The notes under the pieces are model-generated. The model did no database searches, was not told the DNA's origin, and saw nothing but the letters and a program-made list of their open reading frames with translations. Position numbers and translations under genes: made by a program. From Buxus sempervirens (taxonomy: Eukaryota; Streptophyta; Magnoliopsida; Buxales; Buxaceae), in contig OX387190.1 of assembly GCA_947561395.2 (NCBI GenBank), forward strand, positions 10,100,858 through 10,164,857: DNA of 64,000 nucleotides, given 5' to 3'. Of the stretch, positions 48,151 to 57,956 are shown piece after piece (the stretch's first letter is position 1; each line of letters opens with the position of its first letter).

Positions 48151-49879
48151 CACCTAGACCCATATTAATTTGCCTATGTAATAAACTTTTCATTTCATTG
48201 AAGGTTAATTTAGTCATTTAATAAAAATAAACAACAAAAGTTAATGGAATTTGACATTAGGGTTACATCTGTAACAATTATGCTAAATGGAGAGGTATAA
48301 ATATAAATACTTAAAAAATGTGGATATAGATGCAAATATACCATAATGTAGGGGTACAGATGCAAAAGGCCCTAAAAAAAATTTCTTTCCAAAGATCTCT
48401 CCAAGTCAATCCTTAAAAAGCTCTCTAACCCTTCCAAAAATCTCTCCAAGATCTTCAACAATCTCCCCAAAACAACTAGGCTACCTCTCCTTGACGTGGG
48501 GGCCTCCTACTATTTCTAAAACTTTCTCAATGTCCACCTAAATCTTTCTAAAACTCTCCCTAAAAAATATCTCTAATTTATCTCCCTAAAAATCTCTAAA
48601 AAAAATATCTTTTTTTTGTTGCTGATCTTTTTGTTATTATTATTTTTTGAATTTTTACATCTATCTATTTTATATTTTGTCACATCACATGACATGTGTG
48701 ATGCTGTAAGCATGCCATGTGGTGCCGCATGGTGCATCTTGGCCATGCTTTTAGTGCCACATAGCATCTCCAAATTCTCAAAAATTGCATGCCACGTGTC
48801 TTGATGAGGTTGTGTCATGTGGCATGCCATGTACGTTCCAATTAGAAGCTTATAGATATGCGACATGAGGAATTTTGAAGGATTTTAAACAGCCTCCCAT
48901 GAGTTAAGGATAAAAAAGACTTTCACATTTTGGTTGGCTCAACTTCAAATTAACTTTTTTTTAAAACACTTCTGTACCAAAATTACCATTTTGCCTCGAT
49001 TTGATCATTTTCCAAGGTTCTTGTTCTTTTGAGGTGCCACTTTCAATTTCCAAACCTATGGAAAATTAGGGTGCTTACAACCATGGCGCAATTTAATGAT
49101 TTTCTATGATTTGTTGAAACTTGTTTGGTATTTGTCTGTGAGACTGACAGAAATAAGTTTTCATTTTGATATGTTTTATTAAATTTTGGATATCACTTGG
49201 TGACATTAAAATCCCAATATGATATCAGAGTAGGGTTGTCAAAGAATGTGATAACTATTTTTATAAATTTACACTACTATTAAAAGCAAGAACTACCTTA
49301 AGCAATTTTTATTTCACATACTTAAAATGTCCTTCCCTATAGTCTTTAATTTCATATATTCATTTATTTAAATTAGATGTATATTAATAAATTAATAAGA
49401 GACTTTAATTAACTAAACTTGACAGAGACATCAACTAACTAAACAAGATAAACACCAATTAGACGTCTACTTATATTAAATGTCAATAAAATAAAAATAG
49501 ATAACAATCACTATTATTTACATGATAATTCCCAATGTATCTAACAAAAGAATTTTAATTAAACAATATAAACATTAATTATTAATTAAATAACCTAAAC
49601 ATTAATGACTAAACATAACTAGAGTTTGTTATATGTCATGTATGGTTTTGAATAGATTCTTAATTTTTATTTTATAAGATATTTGTAATGTTTCTAACTA
49701 CCTTTAACCTTTTATTGTGTATGAATATCAATTAAGGGCTTATTTATATGCTTATAGTTAAATTAAATTAATGCTTCAATATAGGCATGACAAAAAAATG
49801 AAGAATCTTATAAATATATTTTTGTTAAAAACTAAAAATAGTTGTTTTGTGATAGTAAACTCTCTTTTTCCCCTTTCTT
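48151..49879. other. Non-coding DNA, nothing recognised beyond small repeats
   Basis: 48360-48600 is a cryptic repeat of 'tctctccaagatcttc'-like words. 48690-48835 is rich in 'catgccatgtggtgc'. The remainder is AT-rich without a supportable gene. Confidence 0.5.
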
Positions 49880-49882
49880 TAA

Positions 49883-50449
49883 GGCTGTATTTGGAAGTCT
49901 GAATTTCGAGAGAAAATAAAAGAAAATTATGAAGAAAAGAAAATTAGTGTTTAGTAATAGGTTAGGTGGTGGGTGGCGGTGGTGGATGGGCGTGTGATGG
50001 GTGATGGGTGGACAGGTGTTGTAGTGGCAGTGGGTCTAGTGGATGGCATGGTGGGCAGTGATAGGGTGGTGGTGGGGTTGTGGGTGGAAGTGGTGGTGAG
50101 TGGATGGATGGGTGGTGTTGATGGTGCTGAGCTTGGTGGGTGGATAGTCTTGGTAGTGGTGATTGTGATTGGAGGGGATTGATAGTGGGGGTGGTGAGGA
50201 TGGTGGTGTGTGTCATGGGGTGGAGGTGGTGGGGGTGGGGGTGGGGGTGGTGGTCCTAAACTTTCTTTCTTTTCTTTCAAAATCTACACGTTTTTGGAGA
50301 GAGATTTTTGTCCTCTAAAGAGAAAAAATGAGAAAATTTTTCAACAAATTTTCTCTTCAAATCTCTTTCCTTTGTTGCAAAATGAGAAAAAAGAAAATTT
50401 TAGCATTTTCTTTTCTTTTCTCTTGAAATCAGGCGTTCCAAACACTACC
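49883..50449. mobile_element. Tourist-like MITE (567 bp) with a GT-rich core
   Basis: The left end GGCTGTATTTGGAAGTCTGA and the reverse complement of the right end, GGTAGTGTTTGGAACGCCTG, continue as paired arms for about 45 bp (TTTC.AGAGAAAA.AAAAGAAAA). The element is flanked by TAA at 49880-49882 and 50450-50452, the 3-bp duplication typical of PIF/Harbinger-type MITEs. The core (49965-50255) is a GGTGGTGGAT minisatellite. Proline/threonine-rich antisense frames there are artefacts. Confidence 0.75.
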
Positions 50450-50452
50450 TAA

Positions 50453-51785
50453 GGTTTGTCCAACTAGCTAGAAACTTTAAATATGTTAAATAAATAAATA
50501 AACTTTAATATGTTAAGGATTTTTAGAATTAGAATTTAAACGGAGAGTATTCAAAATATGTGAAAATAATGACACTTAGGCTGTGTTTGGAAGTTTGTAT
50601 TTGGGAAGAAAACAAAAGAAATGGGCAAAAAAGTCTTTTCTCACGTTTGGTGAAGGTTGAGAAATGAAAAAATAGGTGGGAGACAAATTTTCTTTCCCTC
50701 CTTAAAATATTTTCTCCCCAAAAATCTAGAGATTTGGGGAGGAAAGAAATCACGACACCTGTGGAAACACCCTGAAGAAATCTCTCGTGACTCTCTGCTC
50801 GACAAGCTTCTACGGAGAAGCAAGAATGAACACAGAGCTTTGTGGAAACCCCAGAAAACTCTTCATTGTGCTTGTGCTCTTTGCTTGACAAGCTTCGTAT
50901 CGTGCTTGTGCTCTCTGTTCTACAAGCTTGTACGAAGAAGCAAGAGCCTTCGTTCTCCTCTCACTCTTTCTCCTTGACGAGCTTCCACGAAGAAAGACTC
51001 TTTGTTCTCCTCTCAGTCTCCTCAGCAGGCTTCCATGAATGTTTGTGCTTGCGGTCCCTCTCCTTAACGAGCTTCCACGGTAAGGCACGAACCACCCAAC
51101 TCGACCTTGTTCCCCTTCAAACTTCCTCTCTTTCTTCATATCACATTGACGGTTGAACAACAATCTTCACTGCTATACGTTTCTTGTCAAAGAAGAGAAG
51201 TAAAGCTAGGAAGAGATAGTCCCTCTCTTGTTCAGGAAGGGTTGCAACTTTAGGTAGGTCTATCCTTTTGGCTTTGTATAAACTATTTGAAGAATTTGGA
51301 GTTTTGATCTATCCTGTTTTTTAATTTTACTGTAGTTTGAATTGAAATGAAATTTCGATTAGTCATTAAAGATGTGTGGTTACGTTTAGTTGTTGGGGAT
51401 TGTCTAGGTTGGCTGGATTTTGATTAATTCAAGTTGGGGATTTTGATATTTCCTTTGGTTTATTGCATTTAAAACCTGTCATTGGTCTTCTGATATAGGT
51501 TTCTTTGTAAATTCTTTCTCTATCTTTAATGAAATTTCATCACTCATAAAAAAAAAAGGGGAAAAGGGCATCACAAAAGGAAAACAGAATTATCTCATAT
51601 TTATTTTATGATTTTAAGGAATCAAATAGGTATCTCATAAGCTTAATAGTCAATATATCAAAAAAGAATTGCAGCTGCAATAACTCAAAAAACATTGAAC
51701 AATTAAACTTATGAGATCCACCTATTAGAAAAGACAATTAGCTCACCATTCCATTTGTAATCTGAGGACTCAAAAATTGTAATTT
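50453..51785. other. Non-coding DNA with a related MITE end and a tandem repeat
   Basis: 50579 begins TTA-GGCTGTGTTTGGAAG, the same kind of end as the MITE at 49883, but no partner end was found. 50780-51085 is a degenerate repeat of about 50 bp built on 'ctgacaagcttccacgaaga'. The frames across it are not supported by a family. Confidence 0.45.
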
Positions 51786-51994
51786 GCAGGTGTAAAACCC
51801 CGACCCGGATTATACCTTAATTATTAAGTTTAATTACTTAAAGTGTGATTATTAGGCTAATTAAGTACTTGTGTTATGAAGGTGAGGTGGATGTGGATCA
51901 TGCTTAAGGATTTGGGGGAAATCAAATTGATCTCCATTGAAGGTTATTAAGGTAAGCTTAGTTAATGTTATGTTCTCAATTTCGATTGGCTAAG

Positions 51995-53125
51995 GTACCC
52001 TCCAAAAAGTCCAAGTGTACCTAAAGTACTTTCAGAATATACCCAAGTGCACCCCAAATTATCCCCTAAGAGTACCTAGAGTAACTCTTAAGAATACCCA
52101 AGGTACCTCTCAAGTGTACCTTAAGTGTCTCCCAAGAATACCCAAGATACCTCACTTCTATACTTAAGGTACCCCCAAGTATTACCCAAAGTACCCCAAA
52201 GTATTACCCAAAGTACACTTAAGTATTGCCTAAGGTACCCCCAATGTGTGCCCAAAGTACACCCAAGTATTACCCAAAATACCCCAAAGTATTACCCAAA
52301 GTACACTTAAGTATTACCTAACAATGTGTGCCCAAAGTACACCCAAGTATTATCCAAGGTACCCCTTCTACCAAAAAAAAAAATTATCCAAGGTACCCCC
52401 AATGTATGCCTAAAGTACACCCAAGGATTGCCTAAGGTACCCCTGTGTTGATCTAAGGTATCCCCTTGTGATTGCCTAAGGTACCCCTATGTTTACCTAA
52501 AGTATCCCCTTGTGATTGCCTAAGGTACCCCTATGTTTACCTAAAGTATCCCCTTGTGTTTGCCTAAGGAACCCCACATGTATACCTAAAGTACTCCCTT
52601 ATATTACCTAAGGCATCTCACTCATATTGGCTAAGGTACCACACTGTATTGCCTAAGGTATTCCTTTATTTCAACTAAGGTACCCTACTGTTTTACTTAA
52701 AATATCCCCTTGTTTACCTAAGGTACATTCCTTTATATAGCTAGGATACCCCCTTTGTATACCTAGAGTACCCCCTTATATTACTAAGGTACATCCCTCA
52801 CATTACCTAGGGTACACCCTTGTATTTCCTAGAGGTACTTCTCTCATATAAGTAAGGTAACCCCCCACTGTTTTGCCTAAGGTATAACCCCTTCTACAGC
52901 TAAGGTACCCTCTCAATAACACTAAGGTACTCCCACTTCACACTAAGGTATCCCATCTTGTATAACTAAAGTACCCCCAAGCATCCCTAGAGTATGCCTT
53001 TTGAAATAGCTAAGGAAAAACCCCTTAAAACACCTGAGTACCCCTGCAAATAACACTAAGGTACCCTCTACTTATCACAAGGTACACCCATACTTAACAC
53101 TAAGGTACCCCCTAGGGTTTTAGTT
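51995..53125. repeat. GGTACC/GTATAC satellite in LTR copy 3
   Basis: About 1.1 kb of degenerate units such as 'tacccaaagtacacccaagt' and 'tgcctaaggtacccctatgt'. It is the reverse-complement equivalent of the copy 2 satellite and lies upstream of the TATA box in both copies. Confidence 0.85.
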
Positions 53126-53173
53126 GAATAAAAGCCTTGTTTAGGGGCGGATTTGAAAGACCCAACACTTAGG

Positions 53174-53183
53174 CATATAAAAG
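53174..53183 (+). promoter_or_regulatory. TATA box of LTR copy 3
   Basis: CATATAAAAG within GGCATATAAAAGGATGCCC, the same 19 bases as in copy 2. The donor-like site is about 150 bp downstream. Confidence 0.65.
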
Positions 53184-55296
53184 GATGCCCTAACTTCTAA
53201 TTAAGTGTTTGAAAACCCATTTCTCTTGCCTTGGATGTATAGAACAAGAAGAAGAGTTGGAGCTCACTTGAAAAGCTTGAAGGAGAAGAAGAAAAGGGCT
53301 TGAAGAGAAGTTTTGCTTCTCCATTAACAAGTAAGTAGCAAACCCTTCAAAAAAAAATGAATTACAAAATTCGTATTCTCTCTCTAGGGTTTGATTGATT
53401 TTGAAGAAATGATCTTGCATGTTGGTAATTGCTTCTAAAACTTGTAGGTTTTGATTTATAACACTCTTGGTTTGTTTTCCATTGATTATTATGTGTTTGC
53501 AACCTAGAGTAATCATGCTCCAGATTTTGGTATGAGTTTTGTGGTTAGAATGAGGGTTCATGTGTTAATTTGTGTTCTTGTGGATTTGGGATGATGTATG
53601 ATCATCAAATTTGGTGTTCGAAAGGTAATGGATGAATTGTAGGAGTTTTCATGTTGAAAATAGCCAAAAATATTTCAAACCCCGACCTGGCGTTTAATCC
53701 TAAAGATTGGCGATTAATCGTGAGTGAAAACCCCAAAAAAATGAGTTTCTGTTAAGTCAGGATTAACTCCACGATCAAACATTAGCGCGCGCGCGTCGAC
53801 CTTGTTTTAAACCTAGGCGCGCGCACTTTAAACCTCAATGCCCAAACCTTGAACCTCAACGTCCGCGCGCTAAAGCTAATCGCCCCTGGGCGATTAATCC
53901 AGGGACTAATTGTGGACCTGTTTTTGACTATTCTTCACCCTTTTTCTCCTCAACCCTTTCCCAAACAACCCAAGCTTCTCACATAGCACCCTTATTACAT
54001 GAAAGATGACATTTAAGTAAATGTCTTGTATATTTATTGCTCCATTTACTTAAGTCTTTACATGTAAATAAGGTTTACCCCCATTTGGAACCAATAAAAA
54101 TACTTCCAAGGCCCAATTCCCAACCAATAAAAAGTCAACTTTTCAGTTTGTGCCTATATTGCCAATTTTCCCGATTTTCAAAAATGGCCACTTTTTGAGT
54201 TTGATATCCAAATGAGTGATTTAAAAGCCCAGAAAATTCTAGATGATTTGTATACCCTCCAATAGACTACAACCAGAATTTGAGCCCCAAACTCCTTGTA
54301 GATTTGTTTAGAAAAATTCGACACCGAAAAGTCAACGTTTTCAACTAGACTTGGAATATTTTTTAGGTCCAAAACTTTTTGTCTCGGAATCCATTGAATT
54401 TTGGTATGGTGACTTATTTGGGATTTTTAAGATCAACCCACTCATCGAAAATGCGTTTTGAGGATTTTATGACCTTCGTTTTGATTGGCTTGGATTTATG
54501 AAAACGATGTTGAAAAACCCTTATATGACTTGACAAGACTTTTGGCTTATTGTTTTACTAGCGGTGGATAGGGAATTCCACTTGGCCTCGATTGATGTGA
54601 TAGTGGATGGGGAATTCCACTTGGCTTATGTCGTGATTTGGCGGTGGATGGGGTATTCCACTAAGCCTCGGTTGATTTGATAGTGGATGGGGAATTCCAC
54701 TTGGCTTTGGTTTAAGCACTGGTTTTACTCACGGAATTGAATGGTTTGTTTTGATTTATGAGTCGTCTAATTGCACATTATTCTTAGTGTGGATCCACAG
54801 CGAGTCTAGTAGTGTGCTGGTGTTGGCTTGTTAGCGTTAATTTTCCTTGTCCATGTAGCTTTCCACTGTGGGGAATCAGTGAGGCCCTCTCAGGGAACAA
54901 AGGTGCTACGGCAACCACCCGTAATAGGGAACCGGCGGGAGTTCTTATGATTCCTATGGTTTGGTTCAGCAATGGATGGGGCATTCCACTTAGCCTTGAT
55001 TATTACTTTGGTTGTCACTTGCCAACCCATACGTAGGTGTTCCGCTTGCTGAGATGTCCCTAGCTAGGCTTCTCTCTGTAAGTCGTGTAGGTGGCAAATG
55101 GACAGTGGACATTAACCTAATTTAAAGACACGCCAACTCACGAGTCCTAACAAGACATACTTGCAGTATTTGATTGTAATTGCCGAATTGATTTCATATA
55201 TTATTCGATTGAGATGCTTTGACTTGAGATTTACATTTTATATTTGTGAATGTGATCATGATGTTATAAAACTGCATAAACTGTTTCTATCCATGC

Positions 55297-55434
55297 ATGT
55301 TTGCTGCTTACTGGGACTTTAAGTCTCACGCGTGTTTTGTTTTACCGGATTTGTTTTCAAATCCTCATGGTGAGCCACGCATAAAGGGAGATCCAGACTA
55401 TAGACCCGAGGACTATTGCTACTACCCACAATAG
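55297..55434 (+). CDS. Conserved LTR short frame, 45 residues (possible microprotein or terminal exon)
   Basis: ATG at 55297 opens MFAAYWDFKSHACFVLPDLF, then SNPHGEPRIKGDPDY and ends RPEDYCYYPQ before TAG. It is collinear with the 47-residue frame of copy 2, with the same first ten residues and the same P-E-D-Y ending. The possible splice acceptor of copies 1 and 2 (TTTTCAG) reads TTTTCAA here, so in this copy only direct translation from the ATG would use the whole frame. No known family matches. It is unusual for an LTR to keep a frame of this kind. Confidence 0.45.
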   Translation: MFAAYWDFKSHACFVLPDLFSNPHGEPRIKGDPDYRPEDYCYYPQ

Positions 55435-55802
55435 GACTCTCTTTATGATATTGTATTTTGTTAGTGAGTTGGAAATGGGATGTAAATAATACTTTTGGAT
55501 TTATACTCTTGGGAGTTACCTTTTGTATATGTCTGTATATTTGAGAAAGAGCTTGTGAGCAATTAGATGCCTTAGATGTATTTTGTATACGCACAGATAT
55601 CATGTTTTGGAGATTGTAATACAAGATTTTTGTTGGATGGAAAATTTTTAATTCCATGCTTCTTTAGCTTATGCACTCTGATAATTACATTGTAATTGCC
55701 TAGGCAATTGTGTTTATCAGGTTCTATTGGGCCCATAAGTAGGTCTCGGGGACTGGTCGGTGCTGTGATAGGGCAGACCCGGATTTGGGGCGCTACAGCA
55801 GG

Positions 55803-56103
55803 TCTAATAATTGGGCCTTATTAGAAGGAATTGAAGTAGAAAGGCAGTCAATTCAACCAAAAAGAGTTTTCACTGGAATAACTTAAAAGACATTATGATG
55901 CTAAAAGTATGAGAGCTGCATAAAGGAAGTTAGAACTACACTTCCATTAGTCATAATTATATTCATGACTAAATATGGCGTCCAATTTGTTTCATTGGTG
56001 ATGGAATCCAAATATCCACTTAAAAGAGTAGTTTACAATGACTAATAGTAGTTTAGACAATCATTTTCTTTTCATTGCAACATTTAAATTTTTGGAATAG
56101 CTC
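55803..56103. other. Start of the decayed Myb/SANT-like island, too degraded to call
   Basis: Translated words such as 'KRVFTGIT' lie in no consistent frame. The stretch may hold the lost N-terminal half of the gene called next. Confidence 0.35.
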
Positions 56104-56817
56104 ATGACCTTTTAAATGCAAGTAGATTTAGTCTTAATAGTGATGGGGTGGTTCAAGCAGAACCAGAAGTTTGGACTGAATAATTAAAAGTAAGTATTTA
56201 TATTTCTTTTAATATCTTCATATAATACAAAATATATATTAATGTACTTTTAATGTTTAAATTTATGGTACTTGATAGGCACATTCAGATGCGAAGAACT
56301 TCCAAACAAAGCCAATTTTGAACTATGAAAATATGCATATGCTCTTTGGAAAGGATAGAGCTACCGGTCAACTTGACATGACGACGAAGGAAAGGAATTT
56401 ATGTTATGAAAAGGAAGGAGCTAAGACTGGTGCCAATAATATGGAGAACAATGTTGAGGATAATGACATTGGGTTGCAAAACATGGTTGAGAGCATAATC
56501 AATCAACCATTTGGATGTAAGAGTAACCCAAACAAGAGATTGATTCATTGGGAGAAGAGTTGAAGTCACTTAAAAGTGCAACAGATGCAATTGCAAAGGC
56601 ACTTGAGAGAGACAATGCTCGTTCATACACAGACGAAGATCTGTTTAATGAAGTGATGAAAATAGAAGGTTTAGATGAAGATTATCAAATGAAAGCATAT
56701 GACTATATTGCTGGGGATATCATTAGAGCAAGATCTTTCATGGGAGTCCCACAAGGGCGACACAAGCAGTGGTTAGAGATGAAGCTGGCAGCAACCTATC
56801 TACTTTGCCATAATTGA
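56104..56817 (+). pseudogene. Myb/SANT-like DNA-binding protein remnant
   Basis: The first piece (about 56104-56191) reads HDLLNASRFSLNSDG, then PEVWTE, a TAA where a residue such as Tyr is expected, and LK up to a GT donor. After an acceptor near 56278 it continues AHSDAKNFQTKPILNYENMH, then MLFGKDRATG. This is the signature of the plant Myb/SANT-like (L10-interacting MYB type) family, also found as Harbinger-associated proteins. A further frame (56548-56817) has KSATDAIAKALERDNA and ends with MGVPQGRHKQWLEMKL, the family's C-terminal region. A frameshift near 56530-56560 and the early stop mark it as dead. Whether it came from a host gene or a Harbinger element cannot be decided here. Confidence 0.7.
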
Positions 56818-57424
56818 ACTTGTTTTTATGACTCTTCCTAGGCTCTAATTTATGACTTAGCTATACATAATTTATGGATGGTTTTTTTGGATCTTACTAT
56901 TGCTACAATATGTGCTTTGTATTTGGTAGTGCATGACTTATTTTTAAGTTGTAGTTTAGTAGACTAAATATTATTTAGGTCTTTAATGTTATATTTGATG
57001 CTATAAGAAAAAAGGAGATCCAAGTAAATAGGTAATTCTTGCATCATTGACCCAACCTAGCTATAAGGTTTTTGGATTCTATTATTGCCACAGTTATGCT
57101 TCATATTCAATAATGCTTGACTTGTTTGCTAGTTGTAGTTTAATAGGCTTTCATTATTTAGATCTTTGATGTTATATTTCACGCTATAGGGGGAAAAAAG
57201 AAGAAGAAAGATCCAAGTGAGCAAAGCAGAACGATCCAAGTGAACAGGTGAGTAAATGTTAATGCACATAAAAAAGATCCTGCTAACTAATGCTGGTTTT
57301 TTCTTTGTTGGAAATATTTTTAATATCAAATTAGATGGTTACAAGAAATCAGAATTGTTTGCATTAATTTCACTAAAATTTATACTTTCAATGGATGGTC
57401 TTGATTCTCCATGAAAGACAAATG
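56818..57424. other. AT-rich DNA, no gene recognised
   Basis: A near-duplicate stretch ('ttagtagactaaatattatt' near 56960 and 'ttaataggctttcattattt' near 57140) suggests a local duplication. No supportable frame. Confidence 0.4.
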
Positions 57425-57635
57425 AGACACTAGTCATGGTAAAAAAAAAAGACGTCAAATAACCTATTTTAGTATTGGAAAGAGCCGTGTTGTCCATTGA
57501 AGCTCTGTACAGCATTAGCCATGAAGGATTGGAGGACTTTACGCCATTCATTTGCTCAGAAGACCCATGAATCTCCACAACACATTCTAAACCACCAGCT
57601 TGAGGATCTTGCAGCTTCACCCTGGCTCTAGATAT
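57425..57635 (-). pseudogene. KH-domain RNA-binding protein, last-exon fragment
   Basis: After an acceptor at 57636-57638 (TTACCAG) the minus strand reads SRARVKLQDPQAGGLECVVE, then IHGSSEQMNG. This is the second half of a KH domain as found at the C-terminus of HEN4/RCF3-like plant proteins. The following bases in another frame read VLQSFMANAVQSFNGQHG, the family's final helix and tail, so one frameshift separates the halves. Only one exon is present, with intron sequence upstream. It is a genomic fragment of a gene, not a retrocopy. Confidence 0.75.
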
Positions 57636-57956
57636 CTGGTAATTACAAAGAAATCACGTTCATTTGCAACTTGGAAAGGAGTTTTAGTAACTCCTTGATT
57701 AAAAGTTGTTAAAGTTTTCATAGTAATGAACAGAGATAATTGGGATCGGGGGCGTTCTATTCAAAACTCGATAAAACTACTATGGTGGGCGTTCTTTTGA
57801 TTAGAACTTGTTAAAGCTACAATGGCATTTCACGTGACCTTCTTGTCTTGTCAACCCAAATTCACTTAATTTGATGGGCACTCAGATTTTCTAAAACTTA
57901 CAAACACGATATGATCAGTCCAGAACATTCACCAGGTAAGAGACCCTCAGGATTCA

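Larger units (their letters stand above)
51791..55797 (+). mobile_element. Long solo-LTR-like element, copy 3 (4007 bp, clearest copy)
   Basis: It starts TGTAAAACCCCGACC and ends GGATTTGGGGCGCTACA, flanked by a perfect 5-bp duplication, gcagg (51786-51790 and 55798-55802). Order: GGTACC satellite (51995-53125), TATA (53174-53183), purine-rich leader, donor-like AACAA|GTAAGTAGC (53330/53331), inverted-repeat module (54003-54079), 'tggggaattccacttggc' units (54540-54760), conserved short frame (55297-55434) and a conserved end with TATTGGGCCCATAAGTAGGT. No gag-pol or primer site is present inside, and the outer duplication shows the unit is bounded, so I read it as a solo LTR. Ty3/gypsy affinity is inferred. 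Confidence 0.85.

Noticed and set aside
49951-50280. 109-residue Pro/Thr/His-rich antisense frame
   Set aside because: It is the translation of the GGTGGT minisatellite core of the MITE.
50810-51163. 117-residue minus-strand basic frame
   Set aside because: It follows the period of the 50-bp tandem repeat and its residues repeat accordingly.
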